From NCBI RefSeq assembly GCF_943373825.1, contig NZ_CALSBP010000002.1, positions 547,501 to 611,500 on the forward strand: a stretch of 64,000 nt of DNA. Reading direction: 5' to 3'. Position numbers and translations under genes: made by a program. The stretch comes from Aquimarina spinulae. GTDB lineage: Bacteria > Bacteroidota > Bacteroidia > Flavobacteriales > Flavobacteriaceae. The notes beneath the pieces were generated by a model that had not been told where the DNA came from, made no database searches, and worked only from the letters and a program-made list of their open reading frames with translations. Shown here one piece after another: positions 56,833-64,000 of this stretch; within the stretch, counting starts at the first letter, position 1, and every line of letters starts with the position of its first letter.

Positions 56833-59208
56833 ATGAAGAAACAACTTGTATACCTATTTTGTCTATTTTGCTTTGGAAGCTATGCCCAGGAAAAATTTTC
56901 AATAAGTGGATATGTAAAAGACAATCTTTCTGGAGAAAAGCTACTGGGAGTTAATATTATTATTAATAATACTTACGGAACTACCACAAACGACTATGGT
57001 TTTTATTCTATAAACCTAAAAAAAGGCATTCATCAAATTGAAATTAGCTATTTAGGATATAAAACCATTAGTAAAGAGATTAGTATAACTGGCAATCAGA
57101 AAATAGACTTCGATCTCACCGAAGAATTGGCAGAATTAGATGAGATTATAATTTCTTCTAATACAACCCGAAAGAATATCGAGTCGACCGAAATGAGTGT
57201 GATATCCTTAAAAGGAGAAACCATCAAAAAACTACCTGCTATACTTGGTGAGCCAGATGTATTAAAATCACTTCAATTATTACCTGGCGTATCCAGTGTT
57301 AATGAAGCTTCTTCTGGATTTAATGTAAGAGGTGGATCTGTTGACCAAAACCTTATACTTCTTGACGAAGCTACTATTTATAATGCCTCTCATCTGTTTG
57401 GTTTTTTCTCTGTTTTTAATTCTAATGCTATTAAAAATGCAAAGCTATACAAAGGAGGAATCCCATCAATATATGGAGGTAGATTATCATCTGTACTAGA
57501 TATTAAACAACGAGAGGGTAGTACTAAAAAGTTTGGTGGAGAAATAGGAGTTGGTTTAATTTCGGCAAAAGCACTTATAGAAGGGCCTATATTAAAAGGG
57601 AATAAAGAAGAAGCTTCTGGAAGCTATATGCTCGCAGGTAGGAGGTCTTATATTGACTTGTTTACTTTTCTTACCGATGATTTTAAAGATAGTTCGCTTT
57701 TTTTCTATGACCTCAACCTTAAATCGAATTACAATATTAATACCAACAATCGTTTATTTTTATCAGGATATTTTGGCAGGGATAAATTCGAGCTAGATAA
57801 GTTTTTAGGAACCATATGGGGAAACACATCGACATCCTTACGCTGGACTAGTATTCTTAACGAAAAACTCTTTTTGCAAACCTCTGCTATCTACAGCAAT
57901 TACGATTATAACCTTGATAATTTGAGAACAGGATCTGAGTTTAGATGGAAATCCAGTATTACTAACTATAATTTCAAACCAAGGTTATCCTGGTTTATTA
58001 ATAACAATAATACTCTTAAGACAGGTATCGATATTACCTATTACAATTTCAAACCAGGAAAAATATCCCCTTTTAAAGGCTCTACTATTAATGAGGAAGA
58101 ATTTAGTCAGAAATTTGGTTTAGAAAATGGTATTTATGCCGATTTAAAACAAAAACTTTCTAAAGATTTAAGTTTACAATATGGAGTACGTTGGTCAAAC
58201 TTCTCAAGGTTAGGACAGGAAGATATTCGTGAATATAATACAGGAACTCCTCTTTCCTATAACCCAGAACAAGATATTTATGAAGAAAATGAAGTTACAC
58301 AGATCACGAATTATAGTTCTGGAAAACGCATTAAAACATTTAATGGTTTTGAACCTAGAATTTCTATTCGATACCTTTTAAACGAATCTAATTCTTTAAA
58401 ACTAAGTTATAATAAAATGTATCAATATTTACATCTTATTTCTAATACTACTTCTCCTACTCCTCTAGATGTATGGTCGCCCAGTGGCCCGTATTTATCA
58501 CCACAATCAGCAGATCAGCTCGCACTTGGATATTTTAAATCTTTTAAAAAAGGGAAATATGATCTAAGCCTTGAAACTTATTATAAAAAACTAAAAGATG
58601 TAACCGATTTTATTGACGGAGCAGACCTTTTATTTACTGAAGAAATAGAAACTCAGGTCGTACAAGGAAAAGGAAGAGCATATGGACTTGAAGTACAGCT
58701 TAACAAAAACGAAGGCAAGCTTACAGGATGGCTGAGTTATACCCTCGCTCGCTCTGAAAACAAAGTACTGGGTATTAACAATAATAAATACTACCCCAGC
58801 AATAGTGATCAATTACACGAACTAAACCTGGTTGGTTTCTATAAACTTAATAATAGATGGGATTTTGGAGCAAACTTCATTTTTGGTTCAGGAAGACCAG
58901 TTACTTACCCTACAGGACGATATACACAAAATGGACTAGTAGTAGCCGATTATAACAATAGAAATGGCAATCGATTACCTACATATCACAGATTAGATAT
59001 TTCTGCAACATTAAATCCAAAAAAAGGTAAAAAAGGAAAATGGGTTTTCAGTATTGTTAATCTGTATAACAGGCAAAATGCAGCCTCGATCTATTTCAAT
59101 GAAATTGGCGAAACTAACAACGTAGAGATCGCTACAGGAATGACACAAGCAACCAAATTATCATTCTTTGGGATCGTACCTAGTATATCATACGAATTTA
59201 AATTTTAA
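56833..59208 (+). CDS. TonB-dependent receptor with carboxypeptidase-like domain
   Basis: A 791-residue outer-membrane receptor. Start chosen at ATG 56833 (MKKQLVYLFCLFCFGSYAQ, a signal peptide); a TTG seven codons earlier is unlikely. After the leader, a carboxypeptidase-like domain (SGYVKDNLSGEKLLGVNIII), the plug (LPGVSSVNEASSGFNVRGGSVDQN, GIPSIYGGRLSSVLDIK) and a 22-strand barrel ending PSISYEFKF. This class pairs with DUF4249 lipoproteins in Bacteroidetes and is distinct from SusC. The next gene follows after 12 nt, so they form one operon. Its substrate is unknown; siderophore or peptide are possibilities. Confidence 0.93.
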   Translation: MKKQLVYLFCLFCFGSYAQEKFSISGYVKDNLSGEKLLGVNIIINNTYGTTTNDYGFYSINLKKGIHQIEISYLGYKTISKEISITGNQKIDFDLTEELAELDEIIISSNTTRKNIESTEMSVISLKGETIKKLPAILGEPDVLKSLQLLPGVSSVNEASSGFNVRGGSVDQNLILLDEATIYNASHLFGFFSVFNSNAIKNAKLYKGGIPSIYGGRLSSVLDIKQREGSTKKFGGEIGVGLISAKALIEGPILKGNKEEASGSYMLAGRRSYIDLFTFLTDDFKDSSLFFYDLNLKSNYNINTNNRLFLSGYFGRDKFELDKFLGTIWGNTSTSLRWTSILNEKLFLQTSAIYSNYDYNLDNLRTGSEFRWKSSITNYNFKPRLSWFINNNNTLKTGIDITYYNFKPGKISPFKGSTINEEEFSQKFGLENGIYADLKQKLSKDLSLQYGVRWSNFSRLGQEDIREYNTGTPLSYNPEQDIYEENEVTQITNYSSGKRIKTFNGFEPRISIRYLLNESNSLKLSYNKMYQYLHLISNTTSPTPLDVWSPSGPYLSPQSADQLALGYFKSFKKGKYDLSLETYYKKLKDVTDFIDGADLLFTEEIETQVVQGKGRAYGLEVQLNKNEGKLTGWLSYTLARSENKVLGINNNKYYPSNSDQLHELNLVGFYKLNNRWDFGANFIFGSGRPVTYPTGRYTQNGLVVADYNNRNGNRLPTYHRLDISATLNPKKGKKGKWVFSIVNLYNRQNAASIYFNEIGETNNVEIATGMTQATKLSFFGIVPSISYEFKF

Positions 59209-59220
59209 AAAATTATTAGC

Positions 59221-60090
59221 ATGAAAAATATAATCACCATACTGTTTACGTTATTAATTATAACCGTTTCTTCTTGTGAAACAGATGTTACTAATGATAT
59301 CTCTCTAGTCGAAACACCACCTCGACTAGTAATCGACGGAGGTTTGGAACGAAATATCAAAACTCCCGTTACCACACAACAAATAAGATTACTAACCACA
59401 GCACCTTTTTTATCTAATAAAGATTTTCCTTTCGTTAGTGATGCTCAGGTTACTATATCTAATGGTACGAATTCCTGGATTTTTGAACATACAAACAATG
59501 GATTTTATGAAAACTCAGACATAATCCTCGAAATTGGAAACACCTATACTATCACAATCGTATGGAAAGGAGAAACATACCAGGGAACCGACATATTAAA
59601 GGAAGAGGTCCCCAGATTCGATAAGTTTTATTTTGAGTTTGAAGAAGAAACTGTTTTTGCAGACGAAGGATACTTTATAAAATTTGATACAACCGACCCT
59701 ATTAATGTTCAAAATTTTTACCATTACAGACTCTTCAAAAATAATGAATTCGTCACCGTTCCCGATCCGGGGAATAGCCAAGTACTAATCGTATCTGATG
59801 AATTTTTTGATGGGAAACAACGTATTGGGGTTAAACCTAACGAAGATATCTTTTTTGAAATTGGAGATATTGCAACCGCACAGCAATTATCTATATCAGA
59901 GCCTTATTTTGATTACCTTAAAGAATTATTTACCCAAACTGGAAATTTAGGAAATCCAATAGTTGGTAATCCTCCTCCGGCATCAATACGAGGAAATTTG
60001 ATAAATTTAGACAATAGTAACAATCGCGCCCTTGGGTATTTTTATGTAGTAGATGTAGAAGAAGATACTGTAACTATTACTGAAAACTAA
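59221..60090 (+). CDS. DUF4249 lipoprotein
   Basis: A 289-residue lipoprotein of the DUF4249 family. The signal peptide ends in a lipobox (ITVSSCETD), so the mature protein is anchored in a membrane through Cys. The body is beta-rich with an Ig-like first part (LVIDGGLERNI, VTISNGTNSWIFEHTNNGFY), and the family is often found next to TonB receptors as here. It presumably helps the receptor capture or hold the substrate at the cell surface. It is 12 nt from the kinase gene. Confidence 0.9.
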   Translation: MKNIITILFTLLIITVSSCETDVTNDISLVETPPRLVIDGGLERNIKTPVTTQQIRLLTTAPFLSNKDFPFVSDAQVTISNGTNSWIFEHTNNGFYENSDIILEIGNTYTITIVWKGETYQGTDILKEEVPRFDKFYFEFEEETVFADEGYFIKFDTTDPINVQNFYHYRLFKNNEFVTVPDPGNSQVLIVSDEFFDGKQRIGVKPNEDIFFEIGDIATAQQLSISEPYFDYLKELFTQTGNLGNPIVGNPPPASIRGNLINLDNSNNRALGYFYVVDVEEDTVTITEN

Positions 60091-60101
60091 AATAGTATAC
60101 A

Positions 60102-61139
60102 TTGAAAAGTAACAGAATATATTTTTATCTGCTCATCATTCTTTTATTGAATGCTCTTCATCTTATTAGTGAAATCTATGCCGATGGTTTAGAAGAAGGT
60201 ATCATTGAAACCTTAATTCTGTTACCTGTCAGTTTTTCCTTTACTTTATTTGTCTTTTGGTCAAGATTGTATATCAAAAACACTATTGCAAACAAAATTA
60301 TAACAAGCAAAAACAAAGTACGCTTTTTAAGTTTTTGGGCTATAGTTATTACAATCAAAACTCTAGTATTAACTTTTATTTTAAAAGGATTTAGTTCTTA
60401 TTTTTTTAATGATGATGAAGGCCCCGAACCTTTCTTTGATTTAGCTTTTTGGGCAGTATTACTTGCTTGTTTCTCTATAATTGTATTTGTATATTTTATT
60501 GAGATTTTTCTTGAGTCTCAAAAAGAAAAACAAGATATTAAAGTAAAGCTAACCCAATACCAAAGTGAAAAATCAATAGCTCAATATTTAGCTTTAAAAA
60601 AACAACTAAACCCCCATTTTCTTTTTAATAGTTTCAACAGTCTTCTGGGTTTAATCAGTATTGATAGTAAAAAAGCTGAATATTTTTTACAGGAATTATC
60701 TAATATCTACAGGTATAATTTAACCCAAAGTGAAGAAGTTGTAGTAACATTAAAAAAAGAACTTAAATTAATATACTCCTATATGTCCTTACAAAAAATA
60801 AGGTTTGGAGAACATATTACTCTTGAAGATCATATCGAAGAAGCTAAGCTTAATTTTTTACTACCTCCTATGACTTTAGAGTTGTTACTAGAAAATGCCA
60901 TAAAACATAATGTCATTGAGAGTAATAAACCGTTAAAAATATCTATTATAAGTGAAGGTAATAGCATTAAAGTAATGAATAACTTTCAACCTAAAAATCA
61001 TCATTATGAAAAGTCATTAGGAATAGGGCTTAAAAATCTAATCAATCAATATAAAATGCTGCATCCAGAAGTTCCGCATTTTAAAATAATCAATGGCAAT
61101 TATATTGCTTATATTCCTTTAATAGAACCTGAATTATGA
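60102..61139 (+). CDS. LytS-type membrane sensor histidine kinase
   Basis: A 345-residue kinase. The start is TTG (60102; MKSNRIYFYLLIILLLNALHLI). About four transmembrane helices (about 5-27, 38-58, 75-95, 118-140) are followed by the His_kinase domain with phospho-acceptor His172 in KKQLNPHFLFNSFNSLLGL, then HATPase_c with LELLLENAIKHNV and SLGIGLKNLINQYKML. It has no PAS or large periplasmic domain, typical of LytS-like kinases. It overlaps the regulator gene by four bases (ATGA), so the two form a two-component system that probably regulates the receptor and lipoprotein genes upstream. Confidence 0.94.
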   Translation: MKSNRIYFYLLIILLLNALHLISEIYADGLEEGIIETLILLPVSFSFTLFVFWSRLYIKNTIANKIITSKNKVRFLSFWAIVITIKTLVLTFILKGFSSYFFNDDEGPEPFFDLAFWAVLLACFSIIVFVYFIEIFLESQKEKQDIKVKLTQYQSEKSIAQYLALKKQLNPHFLFNSFNSLLGLISIDSKKAEYFLQELSNIYRYNLTQSEEVVVTLKKELKLIYSYMSLQKIRFGEHITLEDHIEEAKLNFLLPPMTLELLLENAIKHNVIESNKPLKISIISEGNSIKVMNNFQPKNHHYEKSLGIGLKNLINQYKMLHPEVPHFKIINGNYIAYIPLIEPEL

Positions 61140-61882
61140 TAAAAAGTATTATTATAGAAGACGAAAGTATTGCTGCCATTAGATTACAAAACTTAATTCA
61201 GGAAGTTAATGACCAAATTATAATCACAAAAGTACTTTCTTCTGTAAACGAATCTATACAATACCTATCTACAGAAAATCCCGATCTCATTTTTTTAGAT
61301 ATTAACTTATCTGACGGGTATTCTTTCGAAATTTTTAAAATATTAGATATTAAGATTCCTATAATATTTACAACGGCATACTCTGAATATGCTATCAAAG
61401 CTTTTGAACAAAATAGTATTGATTACCTTTTAAAGCCAGTTACCAAAGAAACTCTACAACGTAGTATAAATAAGTTTTTTTCACTTAACAAGAAACAGCT
61501 TCCAAAATATAAAGATTTGTTTTTACACAATGAGCATGAATACAAAAAACGATTTTTAGTAAAGATGAATACCAGTTTAAAAACTATAGATATTAATCAG
61601 GTTGCCTATTTTTATACAGATGAAAAATTAACTTTCATTAAACTATGGGATGGTAAGAAAATACCTATTGATTTCTCTTTAAAAAAACTAGAACAAGAGT
61701 TAGATCCTTTAGATTATTTTAGAATAAACAGAAAATACATTGTTCATTTAAAATCTATTGGAGAAATGTACTATTCTTCTAAGTCGAGGATAAAAGTAGC
61801 TTTAAAACCTGCATCGCACGAGAATAATATATTTGTCGCTATTGAAAAGCTAGGGAAATTTAAAAAATGGCTTTCGCTTTAA
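61136..61882 (+). CDS. LytTR-family response regulator
   Basis: A 248-residue regulator: a CheY-like receiver with acidic pair at the start (IIEDESIAA), phosphorylated Asp55 in LIFLDINLSDGYSF and Lys in YLLKPVT, then a LytTR DNA-binding domain (about 140-245; RFLVKMNTSLKTIDINQVAYF, FRINRKYIVHLKSI). It is translationally coupled to the kinase. Target sites, usually imperfect direct repeats, were not found with confidence. It probably acts on its own operon, 56833-61882. Confidence 0.95.
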   Translation: MIKSIIIEDESIAAIRLQNLIQEVNDQIIITKVLSSVNESIQYLSTENPDLIFLDINLSDGYSFEIFKILDIKIPIIFTTAYSEYAIKAFEQNSIDYLLKPVTKETLQRSINKFFSLNKKQLPKYKDLFLHNEHEYKKRFLVKMNTSLKTIDINQVAYFYTDEKLTFIKLWDGKKIPIDFSLKKLEQELDPLDYFRINRKYIVHLKSIGEMYYSSKSRIKVALKPASHENNIFVAIEKLGKFKKWLSL

Positions 61883-61898
61883 TCGTAACCGTTCATTT

Positions 61899-62678
61899 TT
61901 AATCTTCCCGATATTTTTTCTTCCAGAAAAAGATTTTTCTTTTTAAGGCTATTTTATCATGATATTTCTTTTGAAATGCTGCGGTAAGTCCCCACATCTT
62001 TTGATACAGTATTGATTCATCCTCACCGGTTAACTTAGCATATTCATTAGACATGATTGCAACCATTTCCTTTTTGGGTGTTAATCTCGAAAAATTACGA
62101 ATCCTGGTTTCCATATCTAAATCTCCAAACTCCATCCTATTTAGATCTACCAAATAAAAATCATATCCAGAACTTGTTTTTACAATCAAGGTATTCCCAG
62201 GAGAATGATCTAAAAACAGGATTCCTTTTTCATGAAGATCATACGTAAATCTTGTAAAAGCTCTTAAAATAGCTTCATGATCTGGGTAATCTGGCTCATG
62301 TACTAATTCGCGATACGTAAGATCATAATTGAGCAATTCACTAACATAATAGCTTTTTCTAAATAAAAAAAAGGTAGTATATAAATCATAGGCTAATGGG
62401 AATGGAGTTTTTATTCCCAGTTCTAATAATCTATTTGCATAATTATAAGACCTTTCTGCCTTTGATTTTCTAAAGAATCGATATACAACCTGATTTATAA
62501 AATTAGGAATCTTGAATGATTTGATAGTATACTTTTTACCTTCAATCTCTACAATTTTTATAACATTGCGTTCTGCATCTCCCAATATTTCATGATAATC
62601 ATCAAAATGCGCTATTGTTTTCTGCACTTCGGTTTCAACTGATTTATAATCTGGGTGTATGATAAATTTACGTTGCAT
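61899..62678 (-). CDS. LPS kinase (Kdo/WaaP-like) family protein
   Basis: A 259-residue protein-kinase-like enzyme of the lipopolysaccharide kinase (WaaP/InaA) superfamily. Conserved parts are IVEIEGKKYTIKSFKIPN (with the ATP-binding Lys), KGILFLDHSPGNTLI with the catalytic Asp and metal-binding Asn, and YLVDLNRMEFGDLD with the equivalent of the DFG Asp. No membrane segment. It probably phosphorylates a core sugar. It lies on the minus strand near GT4, in a cell-surface glycan neighbourhood, and is convergent with the regulator gene 17 nt away. Confidence 0.88.
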   Translation of the reverse strand: MQRKFIIHPDYKSVETEVQKTIAHFDDYHEILGDAERNVIKIVEIEGKKYTIKSFKIPNFINQVVYRFFRKSKAERSYNYANRLLELGIKTPFPLAYDLYTTFFLFRKSYYVSELLNYDLTYRELVHEPDYPDHEAILRAFTRFTYDLHEKGILFLDHSPGNTLIVKTSSGYDFYLVDLNRMEFGDLDMETRIRNFSRLTPKKEMVAIMSNEYAKLTGEDESILYQKMWGLTAAFQKKYHDKIALKRKIFFWKKKYRED

Positions 62679-62775
62679 TCTTTATGTATAATAATCTAAA
62701 CAAAAGTAACTTTTTGATACGGTTCCTCGGTAATTAGTATTTGGGGATAAGACAAACTTAGACACTTAGTATAAA

Positions 62776-63831
62776 TTACAGTAAGGATTTGTATATTTCA
62801 TTGTATTCTAATGCTGCTGTTTGCCAACTAAATTTTTCTAATTGGGTTTTAATTTTTTCCTCCATTATAAGTCTATTAGACTCAAAATAGGCAATTTTTG
62901 TTAAAAACACATCAGCCATATATTCAGCCCCTAATTCTTCCCAATAAAAACATGCTTCTCCTCCTATTTCGGGTAAAGAAGTTTTATTATAAAGAAAAAT
63001 AGGTTTATTAAAGTTTAATGCTTCAACTACTGGTAATCCAAATCCTTCTCTTGAAGAAGGAAATACAAAAGCAAAACAATTAGTAAACAGCTTCACTTTT
63101 GTTTCTTCGGATACAATACCTTTCAAAAAAACTCTATCTTCTAAGTTATTTTCTTTAATTACATTTTTTAAATGTAAAACATAATCGCTACTACCTTTTC
63201 CTGCAAGAATAAGTTTAAATTTTTCTGGAATGTGATTCATCATCAAAATAAGCTTCTCCAGGTTTTTATACGGTCTCATTTCCGTAATACAAAAAAGATA
63301 ATCATCTGTATTCTTTTCAGGGTCAATTAACGAGGTTTCTTTTAAAGAATTGCCATTATAGATTACTTTTTGTGTTTTTGACGCAGTAACATCAAAATGC
63401 TTATTCACCTCATCTTTGGTAAAGTGCGATACAAAAACAAGCACTTGTGCTCTATCTATTTTTTTTTGAATAAAATCCTTCGTTTTCTGATCTACTGCAT
63501 CCTCATACATAAAATTAATATCATGAATCGTTAAAACATATGGGATTTTCTTATTTGAAGGTTCTATTTTACTTAGCTGGTTGGTAGAATGAAATATATA
63601 ATTACGACCAAAGATACCCAACTGGCGATGTATTGAATAATAGTATTTAACAAAAATATTCTTTTGATCAAATATTGATTTATAACCTCCTTTTTTGGGG
63701 GTATAAAAAATATAATTTATATCAGTATCAATAGATGAAAAAGCTTTAGATAAATGATATGAAAATTGCCCAAAGCCTTTATTTAAGTTTTTTAAGTAAT
63801 GAAAATCTACAAATACTCTTTTATTCTTCAC
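62776..63831 (-). CDS. GT4-family glycosyltransferase
   Basis: A 351-residue GT-B enzyme of family GT4. The N-terminal half is KRVFVDFHYLKNLNKGFGQFSYHLSK; the C-terminal donor site has LFCITEMRPYKNLEKLI, FKLILAGKGSSD, and the catalytic FVFPSSREGFGLPVVEALNFNKPI. The start is GTG at 63831, five bases after the previous gene's stop on the same strand (TAATAAGGTGAAG), so the two are co-transcribed. It may add mannose or another hexose to a surface polysaccharide; the acceptor is unknown. Confidence 0.92.
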   Translation of the reverse strand: MKNKRVFVDFHYLKNLNKGFGQFSYHLSKAFSSIDTDINYIFYTPKKGGYKSIFDQKNIFVKYYYSIHRQLGIFGRNYIFHSTNQLSKIEPSNKKIPYVLTIHDINFMYEDAVDQKTKDFIQKKIDRAQVLVFVSHFTKDEVNKHFDVTASKTQKVIYNGNSLKETSLIDPEKNTDDYLFCITEMRPYKNLEKLILMMNHIPEKFKLILAGKGSSDYVLHLKNVIKENNLEDRVFLKGIVSEETKVKLFTNCFAFVFPSSREGFGLPVVEALNFNKPIFLYNKTSLPEIGGEACFYWEELGAEYMADVFLTKIAYFESNRLIMEEKIKTQLEKFSWQTAALEYNEIYKSLL

Positions 63832-63835
63832 CTTA

Positions 63836-64000
63836 TTATAAATTTAGAATTCTCTTTATCCAATTATCTATCAGGTACTTTTGATAGATTTCATTTGGTA
63901 TTTCTTCATATTCATTCTCAAAAAAAGATTTAGGAATTTGAATATTATTTTTATCTATTATCAAGATATTATTTGGGTTATAAAAATCGTAGCTAGCAAT
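63836..64000 (-). CDS. C-terminal fragment of an unidentified gene (cut by window edge)
   Basis: The last 54 codons of a gene read leftward and ending in TAA at 63836-63838 (ending ...IYQKYLIDNWIKRILNL). The fragment is hydrophilic. It gives no family clue. It lies four bases upstream of the GT4 start, so it probably belongs to the same surface-glycan operon. Confidence 0.7.
   Translation of the reverse strand: MASYDFYNPNNILIIDKNNIQIPKSFFENEYEEIPNEIYQKYLIDNWIKRILNL

Overview
The window is a low-GC chromosome segment from a member of the Flavobacteriaceae; an Aquimarina-like marine genus is possible but not proven. The evidence is the gene families (SusC/SusD pairs, DUF349, DUF4249, DUF5606, DUF368, an OstA-like protein, AraC regulators with membrane domains), promoters of the Bacteroidetes type (TTG, about 20 nt, TAnnTTTG), start regions without Shine-Dalgarno sequences although the 16S 3' end keeps CCTCC, and conserved core genes such as thrS-infC-rpmI-rplT.

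Layout. 1-3614 (minus): an rRNA operon read right to left (16S, tRNA-Ile GAT, tRNA-Ala TGC, 5' part of 23S, cut by the window edge). It is driven from 3883-4166 by what look like three tandem promoters about 127 bp apart, each followed by a boxA-like element. 4378-7704 (plus): thrS, infC (apparently starting at AUA), rpmI, rplT. 7880-17540 (plus): a small membrane protein whose start is broken by an A10 tract, a soluble hybrid histidine kinase, an RNA methyltransferase, an M48 protease, a bifunctional (p)ppGpp enzyme, a Fur-family regulator overlapping purA. 17622-19776 (minus): a tail-collar-like secreted protein and a TPR/beta-propeller protein. 20258-30244 (plus): OstA-like protein, class III aminotransferase, a TPR protein, two DUF368 membrane proteins, aroE, a DUF349 protein.

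30588-42628 (minus) is an accessory nutrient-uptake block: two SusC/SusD pairs, each preceded by an AraC regulator. One cassette (36121-42628) looks intact. The other (30588-35900) is decaying: its regulator is a fragment and its SusC is frameshifted at an A9 tract. No glycoside hydrolases or other degradative enzymes accompany them.

43030-53792 is mostly minus-strand housekeeping: mazG, an NPD-type FMN oxidoreductase, mnmA, a YwqK-like protein, yidC, pyrG, DUF5606, def, ruvX, with one plus-strand GT1 glycosyltransferase. Several have clear intrinsic terminators. 53920-61882 (plus): dapD, a GT9 and a GT2 glycosyltransferase (the latter with no normal start codon), then a TonB receptor, DUF4249 lipoprotein, LytS-type kinase and LytTR regulator that look like one import-and-sensing unit. 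61899-64000 (minus): an LPS-kinase-like protein, a GT4 glycosyltransferase and the end of another gene, probably cell-surface glycan genes.

The most interesting signals are the repeated rRNA promoter/antiterminator array, two homopolymer-linked reading-frame breaks (7883-7892 and 34742-34750), two genes that appear to use non-canonical start codons (infC and the GT2 gene), and the duplicated, half-decayed AraC-SusC-SusD cassette.
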